This document shows positions 43,744-54,125 of a stretch of DNA of 64,000 bases, one piece after another (the stretch's first letter is position 1; every line of letters starts with the position of its first letter). The notes under the pieces are model-generated. The model ran no database searches and was not told where the DNA came from. It worked only from the letters and a program-made list of their open reading frames with translations. Origin of the DNA: Amyloporia xantha (lineage: Eukaryota > Basidiomycota > Agaricomycetes > Polyporales > Adustoporiaceae); the NCBI GenBank assembly GCA_036971615.1, contig JAYKKR010000001.1:124001-188000 (forward strand). The letters are read 5' to 3'. The position numbers and the translations under genes were made by a program.

Positions 43744-45336
43744 TCAATAACCCCAGTGGTCCTCGTGGTGCCCAGAAAGCTCCTTTAGAAGCTCTTCGGG
43801 ATCCTCCATAGCCGATGGTGACTGGCATAAAGGCAATAGGATCGGATCGCTCTGTACTTGGGATCTGTACTCAGCCTCATAGAGCTGTGTTCCTATCTCC
43901 ACCCCCTGCGCTACGTCTCCAAACGCGTGGTGCTGTGGTAGAGACAATTGTTTGCGCCCATGACCTGCATAACCAGTGTTACTTGCGTTGTAAAATCCAT
44001 ACGGCGAGGAAGACAGGTCGCCAATAGTTGCACGCCGCCAAAGACTGTGTGAATGCTGGTGGTCTGAATGATGTACATTTGACGGTAACGCGGAAATAGA
44101 CTGTTCCGGAGTGCTGAGAATGCGGCATTGCAACATCCAGCGAACCCCCACCTGACCCGTACCCCCACTGCATCGGAATATCCAGACGAGATGAACTGTT
44201 TGGTTGCGGAAAGGTTGGAGCAGCTAAAATGGCTCCTAGGTTCATTCCGCACAAGGGCTGTGTCGGATCTCCAGTGAACGGTATTAGAGGAAGGGAACTC
44301 GAAGCATGAGGGTATACATCTGGCGTGCGCTGGGTCTGATAAGGCAGCCCGAGAGGATACGTATTATTGGAGATAGCGATTGATGCGTTGGGGTTATCTG
44401 TCGGAGAGAGACCATGGTCGCTGTAAGCCAGACCTTGTACCGTGGGTGGTTCATTGGGATGTGCGTAATATAGTGGCACTTGTATATGCACGGGCGCCAG
44501 TGAAGGGTCCGCAAAAGAGGACACACTCTGAGTGCCAATGCTGTATATTGAAGAAGTAGATCCATCGCGTGACTGTTGCAGTTGTGTTCCTGCTTGGGTT
44601 TTCTCTGGGACCTCAATCTGCACGGTTCCAGAATTGAGGTCAATCGCTAGAAACGTAGTGCCGCAAGACACATTTGTACATACGTGCATCGTCGTGTCCG
44701 ACGAGGTAGTACTGCCTCTCTTTGCTTTGTACAGTTTCCAGAATTCCGCCCAATATCTAAACGGGGGCGCTCAAGAACAGCTGAGAGTCAGAGCTAAGGT
44801 GATAGGCTCACTCAAACAAGTGCCCCTCCAACGTCACATTGAAAGACTTATCGATGTTCAATTCGTTCAAGAACGTCCGCGCAGTGACATGGAAGCCATG
44901 CTTAACTAAATATTCATGGATGTACGCATGCAGCCTTCACAGAGGTCAACATGTGTCAGTGAAGACTTGATAGAAGTGCGTGTACAGTGCAACATACTTA
45001 TAGTCCCCCATGTCGTCAGACTCATTGGTACTCGAGGGTAAATGTACCCATAGTACAGTCCACCATCTGAAGGTAGCACTCAGGAACAATGCGCATCAAC
45101 ATCAAGATAAGAGGCTCACTCGGACAAGAACCCCTGCGGAACGTCGAGAGAAGGCTTCCCATGCGATCCGAGTTGAGCATCGAGCGAGAACTGCTTGGCA
45201 GTATTGACGTTCCAGCTTTGCTTGGAGAGATAGTCGTAAATATGAAGCTTGAACCTGCGTAGATGTTATACAGGACAGTGAGGAATTTTGACCTATGCAC
45301 GCAGGACACAACCTACATTCTTGGTACAGTGCCCAT
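43744..45336 (-). CDS. Double LisH-LUFS domain protein, paralogue B (putative transcriptional regulator)
   Basis: Seven exons: 45336-45317, 45254-45120, 45066-44998, 44934-44812, 44756-44680, 44646-44163, 44113-43744; 425 aa, all phases agree. The N-terminus has two successive modules, each a LisH helix pair followed by a Glu-aromatic-Trp segment. The first is FKLHIYDYLSKQSWNVNTAKQF with SEWWTVLW (residues ~8-58). The second is LHAYIHEYLVKHGFHVTARTF with EYWAEFWKLYKAKRG (~75-128). Both E|(W/Y)W joints are split by an intron at the same codon position. LisH-LUFS domains occur in Flo8, SSBP and LEUNIG-type co-regulators, where they mediate oligomerisation. The remaining 300 residues are Ser/Pro/His-rich and disordered-looking, as in Flo8-like factors. 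DNA binding is not evident. Confidence 0.75.
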
Positions 45337-45942
45337 GATCTCGAGCTAGAGGAAGTCCGAGACCGAGCTGCAGAGTATTCGATAGGCAAAGGAGACAGGG
45401 TGAGACAACAGCACAAGGCAGCCGTCGACGATCGCACTAGTACTGTTGCGTGGGGTGTGTCGCACTTGTAGCACAAATCCATCATTGAGAACAGCCTCGC
45501 CATTATATAGGGACAGGACCATCGCGTCACTCCGGCCGCTAGCAACGTTGCCACTAGGGAGGCTGGATATGCGGATACCTGAATATCTGAAGGGAAGAAA
45601 GCATGGATCGGCTCGGATCAGCGCTGGTCGAAAAGAGCGTCTCGAGATGAAGCGGAGATGTGCTATTGTTAGAACAAATATTGCAGTGGGCAGAGTCAAC
45701 GTGCCTTGTGAGCTGCCATACATACACTTGCATGCGTCCTTGCGCAGGCGGCTACTTGACGATATGTAAGACAAAGAGTGATCACATGTGCAAGCTCACG
45801 TGTACGATGTTCTTATTCGAAGAGGATATTCATTATAGAGATGTGTATGTAGTAAAGTAGCACTTGCAAGTAAGTCGCCGACACACCTCAATGGTCGGCT
45901 ACCCAAGCACTGAAAGCGTGTCGAACAAACAACATTCAGAAC
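45337..45942. other. Intergenic, no gene assigned
   Basis: A minus-strand 142-codon frame (45774-45346) ends with a TAG three codons before the LisH start and in the same frame; it has no recognised domain and is probably chance. This interval should contain the promoter of the LisH gene. Confidence 0.4.
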
Positions 45943-47766
45943 CTATGAGCGCCGCCTCTTGGATCGACGTTCTTCGCCATAGTCCCTCGATGCCGATGTA
46001 GCATATCCTTGACCATAAGGGTAGCTGCGGCCATATGTCGGCGGTACGATATCTGTTGGCACAAACGTCGTGTGATGGGGGTGACTGTTAAGATACGGAG
46101 TTGCCACGAAAGCGCCACCGCTGAAGTAGGGGTCGATCGGATTGTACACCTCCTGATGTGAAGGCAGCCAGGAAGCGCGTGGAAGTTGCGCCCGATTTGG
46201 GGCAGCATTATGACGACGAGGTGCCAAGTAAGGAGGCGGGAGCTTGATCTCCTTCAATGCACGTTCCAAACTTCCGGAGTCGACGAGAGTTCTGAGATGC
46301 TCACGACGCGCTACTGTCTGCACATGAACGTATCAGTCAAACAAATCAGGACCATCGCAGATAGTAAATACCTCGGGCGAGATGCCGATAATGGTCCCGA
46401 GAACATTGGTGTGCGCCATTGTGAACGGGTAGCCCTGCAAAATCATATGTGCATTTTGGAATGCAATTCGAACCTGCTTTATTCTTCCAGTAGGCCGACC
46501 GATGTCATGATCTATGCATATGCGTATCGTCAGCATGCTATGTATGACGATGAGGACATGACGTGCCAGAATTTACGAGACACTCGATAGCTAGATGGTC
46601 TGGTTGGGATGGCATCTCCCACCCCTTGGATTCCTTCGTTACCAGTGCACCGCAAGAGATGGATATGCAAGAGTTGGTGTAATCATATTCGCTGCCGTAG
46701 TACTGGAGGAAGTCCAGCCATAAGCGACCTAAAGACTCCCTCTCCAGCGGTTTCTGAATATCCTCGACGGGAGCTGATCTGGGATTCAGCTGCGATCCGA
46801 AAGTGAGATAAACTCTAATACCCTGCTCAACGAGACGAACCTGCAGGAAGCTGATGACGAGACATATCACCGAATAGCTGCTTAATCCACCTTCCGAAGC
46901 AGAATTGAGCTTAAGCGATGACAGGTATCCTTTGGCAACCAAAACGAGATACCGGAGAGCCGGCATTCTGTCAAGGTAGCTTGAAATAATGGGCACCGCC
47001 TTCACACCATCGGCGGAATTGATACTAATGTCAATCTTGAATGACCCTGGTATACTATCCAGTTTCAAACCAGAATATGCATGTAGTTGTCAGAGAAAAG
47101 GCTTACCGAGTTCGGGAACAGTCTCGAAAGAGATGACAGGCACACGTGCGCGGTATACCACCTGCACGCTACGCGTCATGAGGGAGTTCTTGAATACTGC
47201 AGAAAGCTGGAAGAGGGTCTTCTTCTTCGCTTCTTGATCAAATTCTCGGGGGAGCGTCATGACGAGATCAATATCACTGGCAAGCGAAGACTCCATAAGC
47301 CGGCTATATTTACAGTTGCGCAAGACATACCCATCTGGAAGACACAAGTTGCTAGCTGTGCTACCGAACATCATCACCGTAGCACCCGAAAATCGCCGCG
47401 TAATGAGGTCTCTGACGCGAGCAATGACTTGTTCACGAGCACGTTGTTCCTGCGAAGTGGGCACAATATACGAGACATATGCAACAATCTCATCGTGTAA
47501 CCTGAAAGGGAGCTCAGATGGACGCGCATATAGTGGGCTGAAATGAGCTACCTCTGTTGTTTGCTCTCATACTCTGTCATTCCCAGCGACGCCGTCCACG
47601 GCCATACCCTATTATCCGGCAGGACTTCGGTGACGCGTCTTTTCTTCGGCCTCCTCCTCTTGCTAATGCTCCGTGTGGTCTGGTGGTCACTTGCAACTGC
47701 GCTTGAAGAATCTGCGGGCTCCGCGACGGCTATGTCTGGACGGTCGTGCGTGCTGCCTGTCGCCAT
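45943..47766 (-). CDS. Trf4/Cid14-type non-canonical poly(A) polymerase
   Basis: Adds short oligo(A) tails to aberrant RNAs in the nuclear TRAMP complex, feeding the exosome. Exons: 47766-47552, 47501-47331, 47276-47107, 47046-46841, 46789 to about 46558 (or 46582), 46511-46372, 46317-45943; about 494-502 aa. The nucleotidyl-transferase motif FGSTASNLCLPDGDIDLV (residues ~117-134) carries the GS and the DxD pair across a splice. The third Asp is in GSFKIDISINS. The PAP-associated domain follows (ALRYLVLVAKGYLSSLKLN, GGLSSYSVICLVISFLQ, FLQYYGSEYDYTN, DIGRPTG). The start at MATGSTH precedes a basic nuclear-localisation-like run KRRRPKKRR. The end is Arg-rich (ERRSKRRRS). The donor of exon 5 is uncertain: both candidates are weak GTs in the same phase. 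Confidence 0.9.
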
Positions 47767-48229
47767 CTGAGTGCAGTCGAAGAATATTGTCAAGAGTACG
47801 TCGCAGTATCCTCAGTTACAGCCACAGAATTCGTGTTCTGCAATATATGAGTACGGCGTAGTGAGTGCACAGTGGAAAACGACAAATCGTTGCGCACAAG
47901 GTTGAACTTGACCGGAAATGAGATGTTGCTTACCAGCGCTTACCATATTAGGACCGCCGATCGACACGTGCTACCAAACACCTACATAAGTGATCTCAAA
48001 ACATCAACCAGCTCTCGTCCCGCAACTTGCAGTCGAAAGTCTTCTTTGTCGCTAAAGGGAATTTCGTAACAGTATCACTATAACAAGAAAGAATAGGGAA
48101 GGTATCATGATATTTCCATAGATTTGTAGTTTGCAAAATTTGAGTGGACAACTGACTAGTCAGTAACACCTATGTCTCGTCGGCAAGGAGGCCCCATTGT
48201 GTATCCGTCACATCTGTCTTCCATCGCAT
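47767..48229. other. Intergenic, no gene seen
   Basis: Between the Trf4 start and the 3' end of the first dioxygenase gene. It should hold the Trf4 promoter. Confidence 0.45.
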
Positions 48230-49715
48230 TCACGCCCATCTCTTGATATCCTCGGCGCTGGGGCCAGCAGGACTGTCCGATGCAGCAAGATTGCATTGAT
48301 GGTATGTTCGCACTTGGTCAGGTTTGAGATTCCCCGTAACTGAATGCATGACGCCTCTATTATGGAATATAATCAAATCGTTAGGTCTCCTATGAAAGTC
48401 CATCTGGTCAAAACACGTCGTATCAATGGCACTGGATGCTAGCTCACCAATCGTGGGGGTATACCAGCTACACAATCGACTACATTAGAAATCTCTACCA
48501 TCCACGACACCGGTATAACAACTCACATTAGGAGCCATAGCGGGTCGATGGATTCTTTCCAGGATGTCTCGTACCTCCTTTAGATCCGTAATGTGTGCCC
48601 CATCGGGATACAGAGCCCCCTCTCTCGTCGCGCCATTTGGAAGAGGGTCTACGAGGATCTCTGCAGCCGTCCAGCCGTGAACTTGAATGTGAAGATCGCC
48701 GGTCACAGGATTTTTCCACGCCTATGTGAAGGTAGGAAGTCGATTTGTATACATACAGATAAGTACACCAGCGCAGGCAACGTACCATAGGAAGCACCTG
48801 GATCTTCGATTCGTCCCAAGGAGGCAGTTCGTCATATGGAATTTCCAAGCCTTCCGTCTCAACCCCCATTCCAGTCGATTTTGCCTTTGCGGTCGAGATC
48901 CACACGTAGGGGTGAGGAGCATTCTTTACCCGACTCCTCACGGCCAGGCTCTTCAGCTCGGGAGCTAGGATGTCGAACGCGTTCTTGCCTGAAATAAAGG
49001 CAGTCGCTGCGAGAGGGACCTCCAGCTCGTCGCCAGAGCCATCATCATACCTAACCACTTGCTTGGGGCCCTGAGGTACGTTGATTCCGTACAACGTGGT
49101 CACTTTGGGCGGCAAATAGTCGTACAGTGCTGCATCCATGTGCCAACGGACAAACCGTGTGGCGCCCTTCTCCTGGTCCTCGGGGGGAATGGTTGTCTTG
49201 TGCTGGAGCGTGTGCGAAGGGTGCTTCAAGGTGACTTCAGGGATGCCCTCATGGTCATAGGTGGTGCCGTTACCGACGAGGTACACCTGCGGGACGCGTG
49301 GTATCCCCCGGAGGGTCGGATGAAGGATGGAATTCTTGGTGCTTTCTATCTTCTTGTTTCCGTGTCCGAAGTTCTCAGACGTCGGGTCGAAGGCCTACAA
49401 CATGTCTTGGTCATAACTGCCAACTATACATGTGAGCGAGATACCTTCGCCAGCGCATACTGTTGCTCCGGGCTGACTTTAACGTCCCGAAAAAGCAGGA
49501 GACTATGCTAGGTGGTGGATCAGATATGGAAGATATGATCGTTAAATAAGCCGGAAAATGGAGACCTTGTACAGCAATCGCTCGATCTCCTCGAACTGTT
49601 TCGTATCGACCGCTCCAGGATGAATACCTTTGATTTCTCTACCAAAGTCTGCAAACCTGGTAGTATCTGCGGTAGGAGGTAGAGGGATGGGCACGACCTC
49701 GATGGCGCTGGCCAT
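48230..49715 (-). CDS. 2-oxoglutarate-dependent xanthine dioxygenase-like protein (XanA type), copy 1
   Basis: TauD/TfdA-superfamily Fe(II) enzyme; in fungi XanA oxidises xanthine to urate without molybdenum cofactor. Six exons, 49715-49566, 49507-49445, 49394-48786, 48721-48527, 48467-48448, 48389-48230; 398 aa. Iron ligands: His156 and Asp158 in RWHMDAALYD, and a distal His in FHNRGVMHS (~361). The 2-oxoglutarate-binding Arg is likely in DQVRTYHQCNLAASD. Family blocks: LLFRDVKVSPEQQYALAKAFDP, PPKVTTLYGI, APHPYVW, DPLPNGATREGALYPDGAHITDLKEV. The fifth exon is 20 nt. The start was taken at MASAIEVV by comparison with copy 2; an in-frame ATG lies six codons upstream. The enzyme family is sure; the xanthine substrate is inferred. 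Confidence 0.88.
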
Positions 49716-50515
49716 TTTCAAATTCACCGCCAAAGGACTCGCGAATCTGAAAGCGCTGGTGCTGGTGAATCTTCTCTTCTATATAGCAAGTACGGGTCGT
49801 AGCAATGTGCAGCTGTTCACAGAGTACTGCTGGGTGTACTCTGCAAAGCGAATCGACAGCTACCTTATCGCTGCTCTATCAATAAACGTTTTCATTGGGT
49901 TCTACGATAGTTCTATCAATTAGAAGACCATACATATCAGCTCCGCCGCAATAAGTGCGTCTCTATGGAGTTACTCCTCCTACGGTCGCAAAGTTCTCAT
50001 GCGGCAGCTGCAGGTCATTTCAGTGCGGTGCTGTGACATTCCGAGTCGAATCTCACATATATGCATGGCATAGCAAGCATAGCAATGCACACGTGAATTC
50101 GCTCTTCCAGATGTGGTTAGCTGTTCTACCTTCGTGCGTCCATCGTGTCTGACACAAACCAGATTACACGTAGAAAAGGAGCTCCTCGTGCACGAACTAG
50201 CAGCCCGTTACCCCTTCTAGCCGCAAATGAGACTTGGTACCGATCGCCAAGATCCAAAATGGAGGGAAGGATTGGGGTGTCGAGACAAAGATAGTCTAGC
50301 CCGGTTCAATACGAAAATCATCGACAGTGTGATAGTGCCAGGCTAACTCCACAGGTGTCGAAGCAAAGCTAACCATAACGACATAAAGATAGTACATACA
50401 CTGGCCTAGAGATGTGCCGTCCGGTTCCTAAGGTCATGTAGATCCTCATCATATATCCAAATACAAATTCAACGATGCATGCCGATCCCACCCAACGTTC
50501 TGCACGGCTTACAAA
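49716..50515. other. Spacer between the two dioxygenase genes
   Basis: 800 bp with no recognised gene; frames under 100 codons. It should contain the promoter of copy 1 and the 3' UTR of copy 2. Confidence 0.45.
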
Positions 50516-52016
50516 TTATGCCCACTTCTTGACATCCTCAGTATCCGGGCCCGTGGGGTCGTCCGAGGCCGCTAAGTTGCACTGATGGAAGGCGCGCACC
50601 TGATCAGGCTTGAACGCACCCACTACGGAGTGCAGCACGCCCCGATTGTGGAAGATGACCAAATCTCTCTCGTTCCTGACAAGAGAAAGTCAGCACACCA
50701 GGGCAGCACCAGTTGATGATGACGCAAGAATGCTTACCAATCTTGCGGGTAGACCAGCTAGACCCACGAGCGATGATGTTAGCTAGGCAAGGGGGTGATG
50801 TATCATTGCCGGAAGCACTTACTGGGGGTGCGATACCGGGCCTCTGCATCTTGTAAAGCAGGTTACGGACTTCCTTGAGATCGGTGATGTGGGCACCGTC
50901 CGGGTATAAGGCACCTTCCCGCTTCGCGCCCTCAGGGAGCGGATCAACCAGGAGCTCTGCGGCACCGCAGGGGTGCACCTCCAAATGAAGCTCCTGCGTC
51001 ACTGGGTTCTTCCACAGCTGTTCGATTAAGAAATCAGCTGACGTACGAGAAGGACCTGTTGCGATGTGGACTCACGACGGGCAGAATCTTCCTCTTCGAT
51101 TCTTCCCAAGGCGGAAGCTCTTCAAAAGGCAGCTCTAGCCCTTCCGCCTCGATGCCCAACCCAGTCGAGAGGGCGTGTGCAGGCGCCATCCACACGTACG
51201 GGTGCGGCGCATACTTGACCTTGCTCCTCACAGCGAGGCTCTTCAGCTCGGGCGGGAGAATGTCAAACATGGTCTTCCCCGATACGAATACAGTGGTGCC
51301 CAGCGGCACCTCGAGCTCGTCGCCGGTGCCGTCATCGTACCTGCAGATCTGTTTGGGGCCCTTCGGGACCGTGATGCCATAAAGGGTGGTCACCTTCGGG
51401 GGCGACAGATCGTACAGGGCGGCGTCAATGTGCCAGCGGTAGAAGCGGGTGATGCCCTTCTCTTCCTCTTCGGGGGAGACGCGCGTCTTGTGGAAGGTCG
51501 TGTGAGAGGGGTGCTTGAGCATCGCTTCGGCGAGGCCCTCGTGATTGTACACGGTCCCGTTGCCGATGAGCTGCACCTGCGGCTGACGGGGGATGGTCTT
51601 GAGATCGGGGTGCAGGATAGACTTCTTCGTGCTTTGGGTCTTGTTGTTACCGTGACCGTAGCTCTCGGACGCAGGATCAAAAGCCTATCAATGAAGGACG
51701 TTCGATATATGATATTAGTCGTGCAATAGGTTCGACACACCTTCGTTAGCTTGTACTGCTGCTCGGGAGTAAGACTGACATCTCGGAAGAGTAGAGCGCT
51801 ATGCTGTGAGCCATATATGCCATAGGATTGAGAAAAGACGAGATGAGCATAACAAGAGCATAGTACACACACCTTGTACAGAAGCTCTTCGATCTCCTTG
51901 AATTGCTCCGGAGAAAGTGACCCAGGGTCGACTCCCTTGACTTCTCTGCCAAAGTCTGCGAACTTGGACGGATCAGCAGAAGGAGGAAGAGGGAGGGGTG
52001 CAAGTTCGACCGCCAT
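50516..52016 (-). CDS. 2-oxoglutarate-dependent xanthine dioxygenase-like protein (XanA type), copy 2
   Basis: Exons 52016-51873, 51803-51741, 51684-51076, 51017-50823, 50757-50738, 50675-50516 give 396 aa. Exons 2-6 have exactly the lengths of copy 1 (63, 609, 195, 20, 160 nt), and only exon 1 differs, by two codons. RWHIDAALYD and FHNRGVLHSVVG supply the iron ligands. The blocks LSPPKVTTLYGITVPKGPKQ, YAPHPYVWMAPAHA and VHPCGAAELLVDPLPEGAKREG look closer to typical fungal XanA than those of copy 1, for example copy 1 has WISTAKAKST where copy 2 has WMAPAHALST. So copy 2 is probably the conserved enzyme and copy 1 the diverged duplicate. Confidence 0.9.
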
Positions 52017-52298
52017 TGTTTCAAGAGTAAACGACTTTTCGCACACGAGGACAACGAGGATATGGACGAGAGTAACTCGCAGCGCTAAGCAGACATCCAG
52101 AGGATTCCGTTTTGACAGGATGAAGGAGCATGAAACTTATCTTATCTTCGAAACTGGCGCCCAGGGTGTGGCACAAGATCACGAGACGCGTCGACAGACG
52201 CGTTCAAGTTCGCGTCCGCCGTCCGCCGCTACTGCCTCTACCATCGCCGCTGTTCCGTCTACTCACCCCAGAGATCCCATAGCTGACCCACACAAACC
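52017..52298. promoter_or_regulatory. Divergent promoter, dioxygenase copy 2 and centrin
   Basis: 282 bp between the two start codons on opposite strands. It contains AGGAGCATGAAAC and CGCGTC words but no clear TATA box. Confidence 0.5.
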
Positions 52299-52944
52299 AT
52301 GTATTCCTCCTCTGCCGCACAAAAAGCCAAGCGTCGTACACATACGCGTCCCGAGCTCACAGACGAGCAGAAGCAGGAGATCAAGGAAGCCTTTGAGCTG
52401 TTCGACACGGACAAAGATGGCTGCGTGGATTATCATGAACTGAAAGTCGCGATGCGCGCGTTGGGATTTGACCTGAAGAAGGCGGAGGTCCTGAAGATCC
52501 TACGCGATCACGACAAGACTGGACACGGGCTGATGGACTTTGAGGACTTCGCCAAAATTAGTTGAGTCTGGCAGATGTTCCGCTAGATGCTCACATTATT
52601 GACGCGTAAATTTGGTGATTATCTTTGTTCATTCTATGTATCTGCTTCTCTTTCAAGTGAGCGAGCGTATATTGGCACGCGACCCCATGGAAGAAATACG
52701 CCGAGCCTTCCAGCTGTTTGATGACGACAACACGGGTAAAATCAGCCTGAGAAACCTGCGGAGAGTAGCAAAGGAGATTGGAGACCGTCTGGAGGATGAT
52801 GAGCTGTAGGTCTTTTTGCTGAGTTACAATGCTGGCCCGCTGACTCCGTGTCACAGACAAGCTATGATAGACGAATTTGATTTGGATCAGGATGGCGAAA
52901 TTAACGAGCAGGAATTCTTCGCTATCATGACCGATGACGCATAG
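52299..52944 (+). CDS. CDC31: Centrin (Cdc31)
   Basis: Exons 52299-52560, 52658-52805, 52857-52944 encode 165 aa. Four EF-hands: [12 protein letters not shown] (36-47), [12 protein letters not shown] (70-81, weakened at the last position), [12 protein letters not shown] (109-120, last position not Glu) and [12 protein letters not shown] (145-156). Hands 1 and 4 look able to bind calcium best. The segment [21 protein letters not shown] is a centrin hallmark. The protein works in spindle-pole-body duplication, in the Sac3/TREX-2 mRNA export complex and in XPC/Rad4 complexes. The second splice joins codon GAGCT to ACAAGC in phase 2. Confidence 0.95.
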
Positions 52945-54125
52945 GGCTTGGCTATCTCTTGTGTTCCTTTCACTACTTTCGCGATCGGTTTCTAGAGTGT
53001 TCGATTCACATCTCTCGCTGTGCTTGCATATCCACGTCTAGTTATTGTCGTCGTCCGCAGGTGAGTGCGTGTACCTGACGCCATGCGTTCTCTCTGATTT
53101 CTGTTGCAGAATATATAATACCGGACAGTGTAGCATGCTATACCATGTAATTATACGGGGTGAATCACCTGCCTTTGAACTCGGTTATCATGACTATGGT
53201 CGAAGCCGACATTGCGGCGCTCTATGAGACATATTACTGGTACCTACGAGGAACAGCCACTAAGGTAGGCGCTTACTATAGTCTAGAGCTTATCTAACGA
53301 GGACGGCGGTGAGTGGCAGTGCCAGGCAAGATGACAGCTGACATACTGCAGACATTTGAGCTGGCAATACAGAAGGAGACCCTTGACCGTGGCCTCAGCG
53401 CTCTGAGTCAGGATGTAACTCACGATGGCGGAAATGAGCCGAAGGCCAGTGCGAGGGACCCCGGCGCGGCGGCGCGACGGGGCCAGCTGACCAGTGAGTG
53501 GGCATGGGCTTCTTGCTGACGGAACGCACGTGCGTCGTCCACGATAGGCAAGATGGGCGGCGTCGAAAAACGAGGCACGAGGACCGACGAGCTAATTCCA
53601 ATTCGGGCGGATGTTTCAGCAGGTCCTTGGGTCTAGCCTTCTTCGGCCGCCCACGCCAATTGTTCTGCGGTTTTGGGGTGCGATTCGATTGGCTAGGGCA
53701 CAAAATGCACCGAAACGTCCTCTGGAACACGACTGCGAATCGGCCGCCGCGCGCATGGGCCGCAGGTCTGTGGTCACATTGCACAACCCCAATAAACCGA
53801 TTGGTCAGGCTTCCTCATGCGGTGCACAAAGCGACTCAGGACACATAATATGGGCAATGTCAAATAACGGGGGATTTGTATACAGTGGTATCGTCGTTTC
53901 ATATAGTTACAGCAGTGTCCGAGCTTAAGCACAGAGTTCCAACAGTGACCCATTGAATCCCGGTAAGAGAAGTGACTGGTAATAAAGATCGTGAAAAGGA
54001 TATCATATCCAACCTAAGATAAAAGACGAGCGAGGAGGGGAGGGGCGTGTCGTGTCTATTGATACAGTACAGGCTATCGCCTGTGAGCCATCGCGATCCC
54101 GACCGGAGGCTCGGGGGATGTCTCC
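52945..54125. other. Intergenic with a GC-rich tract at about 53,390-53,790
   Basis: No gene recognised. A 129-codon minus-strand frame (53784-53395) runs through the GC-rich tract but is Arg/Pro-rich and unlike any known family, as expected from base composition. The tract may be a relic of a repeat. Confidence 0.4.

Noticed and set aside
45346..45774. 142-codon minus-strand frame ending just before the LisH start codon in the same frame
   Set aside because: Considered as an N-terminal extension by stop-codon readthrough, but no domain, no counterpart in paralogue A and an ordinary start follows.
53395..53784. 129-codon minus-strand frame in a GC-rich tract
   Set aside because: Arg/Pro-rich composition, no domain; GC-rich DNA gives long stop-free frames by chance. 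Similarity of this tract to the 11.9-12.5 kb element is compositional only.
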